Shown here: piece by piece, positions 1 to 6,682 of the stretch
How positions within the stretch are numbered: position 1 is the first letter of the stretch
Layout of the letters: each line of letters begins with the position of its first letter
DNA from: Nocardioides sp.
Lineage (GTDB): Bacteria > Actinomycetota > Actinomycetes > Propionibacteriales > Nocardioidaceae
Reading direction: 5' to 3'
Assembly: GCA_003519585.1 (NCBI GenBank)
Contig: DOWL01000209.1
Coordinates: 1-10,532 of the forward strand
Length of the DNA: 10,532 bases
The notes under the pieces: generated by a model
What the model saw: the letters and a program-made list of their open reading frames with translations, nothing else
Told to the model about the DNA's origin: nothing
Databases searched by the model: none
Program-made: the position numbers and the translations under genes

Positions 1-303
<303 letters not shown>

Positions 304-340
304 CCTGAACCATCGCGGCCGCTGGCTCGTTGCCACTGTC

Positions 341-829
341 ATGACCACCGACAAGATCTCCCGACGTACCCTCGGCGGCCTCGCCGCTGCCGGCGTCGGC
401 GTACCCCTGCTGGCGGCCTGTAGCGGCGATGACTCGAGCACCGCCACCGATCCCGCGGGCACGTCGAGCTCCGCGGCACCGTCGACCACGACGCCCAGCG
501 GGTCGCCCTCCGAGACGGCGGCAAGCAGCTCGGCACCCGCGGCCGACGCACTGACGACCACGGGCGACGTCGAGGTGGGCGGAGGCTCGATCTTCGCCGA
601 CCAGGAGGTCGTGGTCACCCAGCCCAGCGCGGGCGAGTTCAAGTGCTTCAGCGCGATCTGCACCCACCAGGGCTGCGTGGTCTCCAGCGTCTCCGACGGC
701 ACCATCAACTGCGAGTGCCACGGCAGCCGGTTCTCGATCGAGAACGGTGACGTCGAGACCGGCCCGGCGACGTTCCCGCTCGAAGAGGTCCCGATCAACG
801 TCGAGGGCGACCAGATCAGCCTGGCCTAG
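341..829 (+). CDS. Rieske 2Fe-2S protein, predicted Tat-exported lipoprotein
   Basis: This 162-residue protein carries a complete Rieske cluster site: CTHQGC (107-112) and CECHGS (124-129). By family rules Cys107, His109, Cys124 and His127 bind the 2Fe-2S cluster, and Cys112 with Cys126 form the disulfide typical of high-potential, bc1-type Rieske domains. The N-terminus has a twin-arginine motif SRRTLGG (7-13), a hydrophobic stretch and a lipobox LAAC (24-27), so export by Tat and lipid anchoring at Cys27 are predicted. Residues 31-69 are a Ser/Thr/Ala/Pro linker that would hold the domain off the membrane. The ATG at 341 is the start that places the Tat motif at the N-terminus; no clear Shine-Dalgarno sequence is seen. 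The redox partner is unknown: no cytochrome or oxidase gene lies nearby, so this is unlikely to be the QcrA subunit of the bc complex. The domain call is secure; the physiological role is open. Confidence 0.9.
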   Translation: MTTDKISRRTLGGLAAAGVGVPLLAACSGDDSSTATDPAGTSSSAAPSTTTPSGSPSETAASSSAPAADALTTTGDVEVGGGSIFADQEVVVTQPSAGEFKCFSAICTHQGCVVSSVSDGTINCECHGSRFSIENGDVETGPATFPLEEVPINVEGDQISLA

Positions 830-842
830 ACGAGACGCCTGA

Positions 843-873
843 CCCGGCGGTACGGCGACGCCGCACCGCCGGG
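843..873. terminator. GC-rich hairpin between convergent genes, likely bidirectional terminator
   Basis: Bases 843-856 pair with 860-873: nine perfect pairs (cccggcggt with accgccggg), one A-C mismatch, then four more pairs closing a GAC triloop. It lies 13 bases past the Rieske stop codon and 17 bases past the stop of the minus-strand gene, so it could end transcription from both sides. There is no T-tract, which is usual for actinobacterial terminators. Confidence 0.75.
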
Positions 874-890
874 ATCAGCCGAGGTCAGCG

Positions 891-1268
891 TCAGATGTTG
901 GGGTTGTCCCCGTCGGTGCCGTCGTCGGTCGGCTGGTAGGTCTCGTCCGGCACGGTCGGGTTGGCGTCGTCGCCGTCCTGGATCCCGTCGGAGTCGGTGT
1001 CGGCGTCGAGCGGGTTGGTGCCCTCGCGGTACTCGCGCAGGTTGCGCGACCCGTCGTTGTCGGGGTCCTGGCGGGCGTTGGGCTTGTGGGCGTCCAGGCC
1101 GTACTGCAGCTCCCAGCGGTTGGGCATCCGGTCGCGGTCCCAGTCACCCCGGTGCGAGCCGTGGTGCCGGGCGGCCTCGGCGAGCGAGGCGACGGTGAGG
1201 GGTGCGGTGACCAAGGTGGCCGCCGCCAGGGCAGCCGCCACGCGGCGCGGGGTGGGGGTGTTGAACAC
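891..1268 (-). CDS. Small secreted protein with thrombospondin type-3-like calcium-binding repeats
   Basis: This 125-residue protein has an N-terminal signal peptide: basic PRR (7-9), a hydrophobic Ala/Leu/Val core (10-30) and a probable cleavage site near AEA (30-32). The mature part is short and acidic. It has Asp-rich loops of the thrombospondin type-3/EF-hand-like kind: DWDRDRMPNRWE (42-53), DPDNDGSRNLREY (68-80) and DADTDSDGIQDGDD (88-101). The pattern, D-x-D-x-D-G followed by a short helix-like segment, is known to bind calcium. The end (102-125) is Pro/Asp/Asn-rich. The GTG start at 1268 is supported by a consensus AGGAG. It is probably an extracellular or wall-associated calcium-binding protein with no visible enzyme domain; its function is unknown. 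It converges on the Rieske gene and shares the hairpin terminator, with no clear functional link to its neighbours. Confidence 0.8.
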   Translation of the reverse strand: MFNTPTPRRVAAALAAATLVTAPLTVASLAEAARHHGSHRGDWDRDRMPNRWELQYGLDAHKPNARQDPDNDGSRNLREYREGTNPLDADTDSDGIQDGDDANPTVPDETYQPTDDGTDGDNPNI

Positions 1269-1274
1269 GGGTGA

Positions 1275-1279
1275 CTCCT
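1275..1279 (-). promoter_or_regulatory. Shine-Dalgarno site of the calcium-repeat protein
   Basis: On the minus strand AGGAG lies six bases before the GTG at 1268, a near-ideal spacing. It fixes this GTG as the start rather than the upstream in-frame region. A possible -10 element TACCTT sits further upstream (plus coordinates 1300-1305), but no convincing -35 goes with it. Confidence 0.75.
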
Positions 1280-1396
1280 AGGTGGTGATGGGAGTCCCGA
1301 AGGTAGGGAGCCGGAGGGGCGCGGCGCAGGGATCCGGTGCAAAAGTCAACGGATCACGCGTGAGAACTGTCCGTTCGGTGGAGGGCCGGACCGGAC

Positions 1397-1436
1397 TGGT
1401 CTGGCGTGGTCTGGCGTGGTCTTACGTGGTCTGGAG
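1397..1436. repeat. Four-copy 10-bp tandem repeat spanning the stop codon of the TTC38-family gene
   Basis: On the plus strand the units are tggtctggcg (1397-1406), tggtctggcg (1407-1416), tggtcttacg (1417-1426) and tggtctggag (1427-1436). The first six bases, tggtct, are identical in all four; the third copy carries tta, which is the TAA stop (1422-1424) of the minus-strand gene. The unit length is not a multiple of three, so copy changes inside the gene would shift the reading frame. Confidence 0.85.
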
Positions 1437-2717
1437 GTGTGCGTCCGAGAAGGTCTCCCGCCAGCGCCGATCGCGGGGCGAGCGGCGGCGGTCGAGGCGG
1501 TCGTCGAGGAGCTCACGGGCCTCGTCGAGCCGGCCGGCCCGGACCAGCGCGGCGATCCTGGTCTCCTCGACGATCTCCCGCTGGGCGTCCGAACCACCGA
1601 GGCGGGGAATCCCGCCGGCCAGGGCGGCCAGGGCGTCCGCGGCCTCGTCGTACCGGCCCGCCGCGAGCCACCGCAGCGCGCGGGCCAGCGGCGCCACCAC
1701 CTCTCGTTGGGTGGGATGGGCGTGTCCGGCGGCATAGCGCGCCAACTGGTCCAGCCCAGGACGGTCGTCGAGAGCGAGGAGTGTCACGGCGCTGTGCATC
1801 GCCAGGAACGGCGTGGCGGGTCTCTCGAGCACGTCCCGGCCAGCCAGCGCGGCCACCTGGTCGAGGGTCGGTACGTCGGTCGCGTCCGGGGTCAGGGCCC
1901 AGCGGAACAGCAGCGACCCGGTATCCACCAGCGCCCGGCAGCCCAGGCCGTGCTCCGGCCGGAGCTGGCCGTCGTAGCGCCGGCGGACGGCGTCGAGGTC
2001 GCCCAGTGAGAGCTCATGGAGGGCCGCATGCCACGCGAAGTGGCTGATGCTCTCGATCGAGGCGCCGTCGCCCACCACCCAGGCGTCCATCCAGGCCAGG
2101 CCGGCCGCGTGGTCGCCGGTCTCGTAGTGGGCGTGGGCCCGAGCGTGCGCGGAGTGGCCCGCACCGGGCTCGAGCGCCAGCGAGGCGCACGAGAGCGACA
2201 TCGCCTCGTCGAACCGGCCCTGCTCCTGTCGCACGAACGCAAGGAGTCCGGTGAACCACCAGTCGGCGCCGTACGCCGGCGCCGCGCGCTCGACGATCGA
2301 CCACGCCTCCTGCGGCACCTCGGTGACCCCGGCGAAGGCGATCGTGGGCACCGCGGTCGAGAGCAGGAGGGCGTCCAGGGGGTAGGCGGCCAGGTGGGCG
2401 ATCAGCGGCCGCGAGTCCCCGGCCACGTGCTGCGTCACTGCGTGCACGTGGCTCCGCTCCCGCGCGGTGCCCCGGGCCGCGTGCAGCGAGGCGTCGCGGA
2501 GCCGAGCTGGTACGTCGACCTGCGCGCACAGCTCGTGGCCGAGGAGAGCCAGGGCCGCGTGTCCGAGCGCGAACGTCGGGTCGTGTGCGATCGAGGCTGC
2601 CAACGAGGGCAGCGCCCCCGATCGCAGCCGGAGCACGTCCAGCAGTCCACGCGAGTACGCCGCTGCAGCCTCCGGGCTGGTGGTCAGCACATACCCGTAC
2701 GGGTCTCGACACGGCAT
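1422..2717 (-). CDS. TTC38-family tetratricopeptide repeat protein
   Basis: This 431-residue protein begins MPCRDPYGYVLTTS. It resembles the TTC38 family, known from animals and many bacteria, in several places: DPTFALGHA (46-54), RERSHVHAV (86-94), a HFAWHAAL motif (226-233, compare H-x-x-W-H-x-A-L) and LGGSDAQRE (373-381). TPR-like helical pairs are visible at GRFDEAMSLSCASLALEP (167-184), GRYDEAADALAAL (354-366) and GRLDEARELLDDRL (395-408). There is no signal peptide or membrane segment, so it is probably cytoplasmic. The molecular role of the family is not established; a scaffold for protein-protein contact is only inferred from the TPR fold. I chose the ATG at 2717 over an in-frame GTG at 2735 because family similarity begins just after it and a promoter-like sequence places the transcript start at or near it. 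Its 3' end runs through a 10-bp tandem repeat. It is divergent from uvrC. Confidence 0.85.
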   Translation of the reverse strand: MPCRDPYGYVLTTSPEAAAAYSRGLLDVLRLRSGALPSLAASIAHDPTFALGHAALALLGHELCAQVDVPARLRDASLHAARGTARERSHVHAVTQHVAGDSRPLIAHLAAYPLDALLLSTAVPTIAFAGVTEVPQEAWSIVERAAPAYGADWWFTGLLAFVRQEQGRFDEAMSLSCASLALEPGAGHSAHARAHAHYETGDHAAGLAWMDAWVVGDGASIESISHFAWHAALHELSLGDLDAVRRRYDGQLRPEHGLGCRALVDTGSLLFRWALTPDATDVPTLDQVAALAGRDVLERPATPFLAMHSAVTLLALDDRPGLDQLARYAAGHAHPTQREVVAPLARALRWLAAGRYDEAADALAALAGGIPRLGGSDAQREIVEETRIAALVRAGRLDEARELLDDRLDRRRSPRDRRWRETFSDAHLQTT

Positions 2718-2723
2718 ATAAGT

Positions 2724-2752
2724 AGAGTAGATCACGCGACATTAACGACCAA
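2724..2752 (-). promoter_or_regulatory. Candidate promoter of the TTC38-family gene (leaderless)
   Basis: Read on the minus strand, TTGGTC (2752-2747) is followed after 17 bases by TACTCT (2729-2724), a TANNNT -10 as used by actinobacterial housekeeping sigma factors. Six bases later comes the ATG at 2717, so the transcript would start at or next to the start codon. No Shine-Dalgarno sequence is present, in keeping with leaderless translation. The -35 match is only partial. Confidence 0.45.
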
Positions 2753-2766
2753 GCCGCGCCTCGGGT

Positions 2767-2789
2767 GTGTCCCTGCCGGCTCGTAGGGT
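2767..2789 (+). promoter_or_regulatory. Candidate uvrC promoter resembling the RecA-NDp/PafBC DNA-damage promoter
   Basis: A -10 element TAGGGT (2784-2789) lies seven bases before the GTG at 2797. Exactly eight bases upstream of it is gtgtccctg (2767-2775), which agrees at six of nine positions with TTGTCRGTG, the upstream element of the LexA-independent damage promoter TTGTCRGTG-N8-TANNNT known from mycobacteria. The -35 region is otherwise weak, which is also a feature of that promoter class. No LexA-type palindrome is seen. Confidence 0.45.
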
Positions 2790-2796
2790 TGACGAT

Positions 2797-4800
2797 GTGC
2801 CAGCCGCGTCGTTCCGTCCCGCGACCGGGTCGATTCCCACCCAGCCCGGTGTCTACCGGTTCCGCGACGCCCGCGGCCGGGTGATCTACGTCGGCAAGGC
2901 CAAGAACCTCCGCGCCCGGCTCTCGTCGTACTTCCAGGACATCGGCAACCTCCACGCCCGGACGGCGACCATGGTGACCACGGCGGCCGGGGTCGACTGG
3001 ACGGTCGTCAACACCGAGGTCGAGGCGCTCCAGTTGGAGTACTCCTGGATCAAGGAGTTCGACCCGCGGTTCAACGTCAAGTACCGCGACGACAAGTCCT
3101 ACCCATGGCTCGCGGTCACGGTGGGCGAGGAGTTCCCGCGGGTCATGGTCGGCCGTGGCGCCAAGCGCAAGGGCACCCGCTACTTCGGCCCCTACAGCCA
3201 CGCCTGGGCGATCCGCGAGACCGTCGACATCCTGCTCCGCGTCTTCCCCATGCGCAGCTGCTCCAACGGCGTCTTCAAGCGGTCTGGACAGATCGGCCGG
3301 CCGTGCCTTCTCGGCTACATCGACAAGTGCTCGGCGCCCTGCGTGGGCAACATCTCCGCCGACGACCACCGCGCGATCGTCGACGACTTCTGCGACTTCA
3401 TGGGCGGGCAGACCCGTCCGTTCATCAAGCGCATCCAGCGCGAGATGTACGCCGCCTCTGACCGGCAGGACTACGAGAAGGCCGCCCGGCTCCGCGACGA
3501 CCTCGGTGCGATGGAGCGGGCGCTGGAGAAGCAGGCGGTGGTGCTCGGCGACGGGTCCGACGTCGACGTGATCGCGCTGGCCGAGGACCCGCTCGAGGTG
3601 GCGGTCCAGATCTTCTACGTCCGCGGTGGCCGGATCCGGGGCCAGCGCGGCTGGGTCGCCGACCGCGTCGACGAGGGCGGCACGCCGGAGCTGGTCGAGG
3701 ACTTCCTCCTCCAGCTCTACGCCGGAGCCCAGCCCGAGGAGGCCAGCGACTCGATCCCGCGCGAGATCCTGGTGCCGGAGCTGCCACCTGACGTGGAGAC
3801 CTTCGAGCAGCTGCTGGGCGACCTGCGGGGCAGCCGGGTGCAGATCCGGGTGCCACAGCGCGGCGACAAGAAGACGCTCCAGGAGACCGTGGCACGCAAC
3901 GCCCTCGAGGCGCTGGCGCTGCACAAGACCAAGCGGGCCAGCGACCTGACCACCCGCAACCGGGCCCTGGAGGAGATCCAGCAGGCGCTCGAGCTCGACG
4001 ACGTGCCGCTGCGCATCGAGTGCTACGACGTCTCCAACCTCCAGGGCACCGAGGTCGTGGCCTCGATGGTGGTCTTCGAGGACGGCCTGGCGCGCAAGAG
4101 CGAATACCGCCGGTTCGTGATCAAGGGCGTCGACGGCCAGAACGACGTGGCCTCCATGCACGAGGTGATCACCCGGCGGTTCCGCCGACTCCTCGACGAG
4201 CAGGCCAAGTCCGAGCTTCGCCCGGGCGACCCCGAGAGCCCGGAGTCCGGGCCGATGCTCGTCGACCCCGAGACCGGGCGGCCGCGCAAGTTCGCCTACG
4301 CGCCGGGGTTGGTGGTCGTCGACGGCGGGCCGCCGCAGGTGGCGGCCGCCCAGCGGGCGCTGGACGAGCTCGGCATCGACGACATCCCGGTCGTCGGCCT
4401 GGCCAAGCGACTCGAGGAGGTCTGGGTGCCGGGCCAGGAGGACCCGGTCATCCTGCGGCGCTCCTCCGAGGGCCTCTACCTCCTCCAGCGGATCCGCGAC
4501 GAGGCCCACCGCTTCGCCATCACCCATCACCGCTCGCGGCGCTCCAAGTCGATGGTCGAGAGCCTGCTCGACGACGTGCCGGGCCTCGGCGAGGTGCGCC
4601 GCAAGACGCTGCTCAAGCACTTCGGGTCGCTCAAGAAGCTCCGTGCGGCCGAGGTCGACGAGATCGCCCAGGTCCCCGGCATCGGACCAGCCACGGCGAC
4701 TGCCATCAAGGACGCGGTGGCCGCGGCCGGCTCGTCTCGCCAGACTGTGGGCGTGACTCCCTCGTTCAACGCAGCGACCGGCGAGGTGATCGACGAATGA
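2797..4800 (+). CDS. uvrC: UvrC excinuclease ABC subunit C
   Basis: UvrC makes both incisions beside a DNA lesion held by UvrB during nucleotide excision repair. The 667-residue protein shows all expected parts: the GIY-YIG nuclease domain for the 3' cut (GVYRF at 18-22, [18 protein letters not shown] at 29-46); four cysteines C155, C170, C178 and C182, equivalent to those that hold a 4Fe-4S cluster in E. coli UvrC; a UVR helix pair that contacts UvrB (about 209-246); the RNase H-like domain for the 5' cut, with [11 protein letters not shown] (Asp411), NDVASMHEV (Asp450), VVDGGPPQV (Asp509) and [12 protein letters not shown] (His571); and tandem helix-hairpin-helix motifs (592-641). An in-frame GTG at 2767 would add ten residues, but it precedes the -10 element and family similarity begins at about residue 6, so GTG 2797 is preferred. 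It heads the rapZ-yvcK-whiA run and overlaps rapZ by four bases. Confidence 0.96.
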   Translation: MPAASFRPATGSIPTQPGVYRFRDARGRVIYVGKAKNLRARLSSYFQDIGNLHARTATMVTTAAGVDWTVVNTEVEALQLEYSWIKEFDPRFNVKYRDDKSYPWLAVTVGEEFPRVMVGRGAKRKGTRYFGPYSHAWAIRETVDILLRVFPMRSCSNGVFKRSGQIGRPCLLGYIDKCSAPCVGNISADDHRAIVDDFCDFMGGQTRPFIKRIQREMYAASDRQDYEKAARLRDDLGAMERALEKQAVVLGDGSDVDVIALAEDPLEVAVQIFYVRGGRIRGQRGWVADRVDEGGTPELVEDFLLQLYAGAQPEEASDSIPREILVPELPPDVETFEQLLGDLRGSRVQIRVPQRGDKKTLQETVARNALEALALHKTKRASDLTTRNRALEEIQQALELDDVPLRIECYDVSNLQGTEVVASMVVFEDGLARKSEYRRFVIKGVDGQNDVASMHEVITRRFRRLLDEQAKSELRPGDPESPESGPMLVDPETGRPRKFAYAPGLVVVDGGPPQVAAAQRALDELGIDDIPVVGLAKRLEEVWVPGQEDPVILRRSSEGLYLLQRIRDEAHRFAITHHRSRRSKSMVESLLDDVPGLGEVRRKTLLKHFGSLKKLRAAEVDEIAQVPGIGPATATAIKDAVAAAGSSRQTVGVTPSFNAATGEVIDE

Positions 4801-5678
4801 GCACCGACGACGCAACAGCCACCTCGGGCGAGCTGGTCGTGGTGACCGGGATGACCGGAGCCGGCCGCAGCACCGCCGCGAAGGAGTTGGAGGACCTCGG
4901 CTACTTCGTCGTCGACAACCTCCCGCCCGAACTGCTCAAGGACGTGATCCGGCTGGTCGACGCGAGCAAGGGGCCGGCCCAGCCGGTCGCGGTCGTCGTC
5001 GACGTGCGTTCGGGCGCGTTCTTCGAGTCGCTGGCCGCCAACCTCGCCCGCGGAGCCACCGGCCGGCACGCCACGCTGGTCTTCCTCGAGGCGACCGACG
5101 AGGTCCTCGTACGCCGCCAGGAGGCCGCGCGTCGACCCCACCCGCTCCAGGGTGACGGGCGGCTGCTCGACGGGCTGCAGCGGGAGCGGGAGGTGCTTGC
5201 GGGGCTGCGCGGCGACGCCGACATGGTGATCGACACCTCCGCTCTCAACGTCCACCAGCTCACCGACCGGATCGCCGCCGAGTTCGGGACGCCCCAGACC
5301 GTGCGGCTCAAGGTGAGCGTGGTCAGCTTCGGGTTCAAGTACGGCATCCCCGTCGACACCGACTACCTCGCCGACATGCGGTTCCTCCCCAACCCACACT
5401 GGATCCCCGAGTTGCGGGCCCGCACCGGCCTCGACCAGGAGGTCTCGTCGTACGTCCTCGGTCAGGACGGCGCCGAGGAGTTCGTCGAGCGGTGGGTCGA
5501 GCTGATCGAGGGCGTCGCCGGCGGCTACCTCCGCCAGGGCAAGCGGTTCGCGCAGGTCGCGATCGGCTGCACCGGCGGCAAGCACCGCAGCGTGACCGTG
5601 ACCGAGGAGGTCGTCCGGCGCCTCCAGGCGCGCGGCATCGAGGCCCGCGCCTACCACCGCGACCTGGGCCGGGAATGA
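4797..5678 (+). CDS. rapZ: RapZ/YvcJ-family P-loop nucleotide-binding protein
   Basis: This 293-residue protein covers the full RapZ (YhbJ/YvcJ) family. It has an N-terminal P-loop GMTGAGRST (18-26), a [13 protein letters not shown] segment (34-46), the VVVDVRSG region (67-73) and the [20 protein letters not shown] helix (112-131). The C-terminal domain carries [11 protein letters not shown] (177-187), [10 protein letters not shown] (193-202) and [11 protein letters not shown] (256-266). In E. coli RapZ delivers the small RNA GlmZ to RNase E and so controls GlmS and amino-sugar supply; in Bacillus YvcJ binds and hydrolyses nucleotides. No GlmZ is known in actinobacteria, so the role here is uncertain. 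The P-loop has Arg24 where Lys is canonical, as I also recall for the mycobacterial homologue. The ATG overlaps the uvrC stop as ATGA, which implies translational coupling. The family call is very secure. Confidence 0.95.
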   Translation: MSTDDATATSGELVVVTGMTGAGRSTAAKELEDLGYFVVDNLPPELLKDVIRLVDASKGPAQPVAVVVDVRSGAFFESLAANLARGATGRHATLVFLEATDEVLVRRQEAARRPHPLQGDGRLLDGLQREREVLAGLRGDADMVIDTSALNVHQLTDRIAAEFGTPQTVRLKVSVVSFGFKYGIPVDTDYLADMRFLPNPHWIPELRARTGLDQEVSSYVLGQDGAEEFVERWVELIEGVAGGYLRQGKRFAQVAIGCTGGKHRSVTVTEEVVRRLQARGIEARAYHRDLGRE

Positions 5679-5688
5679 GGGGCCGCGC

Positions 5689-6657
5689 ATGAGGGACCGC
5701 GCGGTCGCCGTCGTCGCCTTCGGTGGCGGCCACGGGCTGCACGCGTCGCTGTCGGCGCTTCGGCTGCTGGTCGACGAGCTCGTGGTCGACGACCTGACCG
5801 CCATCGTCACGGTCGCCGACAACGGCGGGTCGTCGGGGCGGCTGCGCGGGGAGTTCGGCGTGCTGCCGCCGGGCGATCTGCGGATGGCGCTGGCCGCGCT
5901 GTGCGGTCGCAACGAGTGGGGCGTGACCTGGTCGCGGGTGCTCCAGCACCGGTTCGCCGGTGACGGTGAGATGCGCGACCACGTGGTCGGCAACCTGCTC
6001 ATCGTCGGCCTCTGGGAGTTGCTCGGCGACCACGTCGATGCCCTCGACTACGTCGGGCGGCTGCTCGGCGCCACCGGCCGGGTGCTCCCCATGGCGCTGG
6101 TCCCGATGGACATCACGGCCGACGTACGCGGTCTGGTGCCCGACCATCCCGACGCCCTGGTGAGCGTCCGCGGTCAGGTCGAGGTGGCCACCACCGACGG
6201 CATGATCGACTCGATCGCGCTCGTTCCGCCCGACCCGCCCGCCGCTCCGGAGGCACTCAAGGCCATCGAGGCGGCCGACTGGGTGGTGCTCGGCCCGGGG
6301 TCGTGGTTCACCTCGGTGCTGCCGCACCTCATGGTGCCCGCGCTCCGTCATGCGCTGGTCAACACCGACGCCCGGGCGATCGTCGTGCTCAACCTCGCCG
6401 CCGAGGCGGGGGAGACGCCGGGGTTCGGCGCCGCCGATCACCTGCGCGTCCTGGCCGAACACGCTCCCGACCTGCCGATCCACACGGTCCTGGCCGACCA
6501 ACATCTCGGCTCGGAGGAGCTCGCCGACCTCGAACAGGTGGTGGCGGCGTACGGCGCCCAGTTGGTCGTCGACGACGTCGCCGAGGCCCCAGGCACGCCC
6601 CGCCACGACCCCGTCAAGCTGGCCGCCGCGTTCTCACGGATCCTCGCCGGAGGGTGA
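5689..6657 (+). CDS. yvcK: YvcK/CofD-like family protein (gluconeogenesis and cell-shape factor)
   Basis: This 322-residue protein belongs to the YvcK branch of the CofD-like superfamily. Key motifs are AFGGGHGL (10-17), VADNGGSSGRLR (42-53), PPGDLRMALAAL (60-71), GNLLIVGL (101-108) and LGPGSWFTSVLPHLMVP (201-217). YvcK in Bacillus, and CuvA in mycobacteria, is needed for normal cell-wall synthesis and shape on gluconeogenic carbon sources and binds UDP-sugars. It is distinct from the true CofD of F420 synthesis, which transfers a lactyl-phospho group; the linkage to rapZ and whiA supports the YvcK reading. Residue 45 is Asn, where many homologues have Asp (ADDGGSSGRLR). The ATG at 5689 comes ten bases after the rapZ stop, and a GAGGGG Shine-Dalgarno (5677-5682) overlaps that stop, which favours coupled translation. 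The stop is followed by 25 bases and then whiA. Confidence 0.94.
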   Translation: MRDRAVAVVAFGGGHGLHASLSALRLLVDELVVDDLTAIVTVADNGGSSGRLRGEFGVLPPGDLRMALAALCGRNEWGVTWSRVLQHRFAGDGEMRDHVVGNLLIVGLWELLGDHVDALDYVGRLLGATGRVLPMALVPMDITADVRGLVPDHPDALVSVRGQVEVATTDGMIDSIALVPPDPPAAPEALKAIEAADWVVLGPGSWFTSVLPHLMVPALRHALVNTDARAIVVLNLAAEAGETPGFGAADHLRVLAEHAPDLPIHTVLADQHLGSEELADLEQVVAAYGAQLVVDDVAEAPGTPRHDPVKLAAAFSRILAGG

Positions 6658-6677
6658 TTGACTCCCGTGCGAGGATC
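6639..6677 (+). promoter_or_regulatory. Hairpin that could mask the whiA ribosome site
   Basis: GATCCTCGC (6639-6647), in the last codons of yvcK, is perfectly complementary to GCGAGGATC (6669-6677), which contains the whiA Shine-Dalgarno GAGG (6671-6674). The 21-base loop holds the yvcK stop codon (6655-6657). A ribosome reaching that stop would open the left arm and expose the site. The pairing is seen directly; the regulatory role is an inference. Confidence 0.45.
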
Positions 6678-6682
6678 GGCGC

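Noticed and set aside
1369..1396. GTCCG...CGGAC inverted repeat downstream of the TTC38-family gene as a terminator
   Set aside because: Only five pairs with a long loop and no T-tract; too weak to call in GC-rich DNA.
2767..2796. GTG at 2767 as the uvrC start
   Set aside because: It precedes the TAGGGT -10 element, has no ribosome site and adds residues not seen in UvrC homologues. It remains possible if transcription starts further upstream.
2736..2796. LexA box in the uvrC/TTC38 divergent region
   Set aside because: No sequence resembling the actinobacterial TCGAAC-N4-GTTCGA palindrome is present.
2014..4815. Very long open frame on the minus strand opposite uvrC and the TTC38-family gene
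   Set aside because: It is a by-product of high-GC codon bias. It is antisense to UvrC, which has full family motifs, and its translation shows no recognisable domain beyond low-complexity stretches.
4527..6606. Long minus-strand open frames opposite rapZ and yvcK
   Set aside because: They mirror the codon pattern of rapZ and yvcK, have His/Asp/Arg/Gly-biased composition and no domain or ribosome site.
6658..6682. TTGACT just after yvcK as the -35 box of a separate whiA promoter
   Set aside because: There is no TANNNT box at 16-19 bases, and the distance to the ATG is too short. GAGG at 6671 is better explained as a ribosome site.
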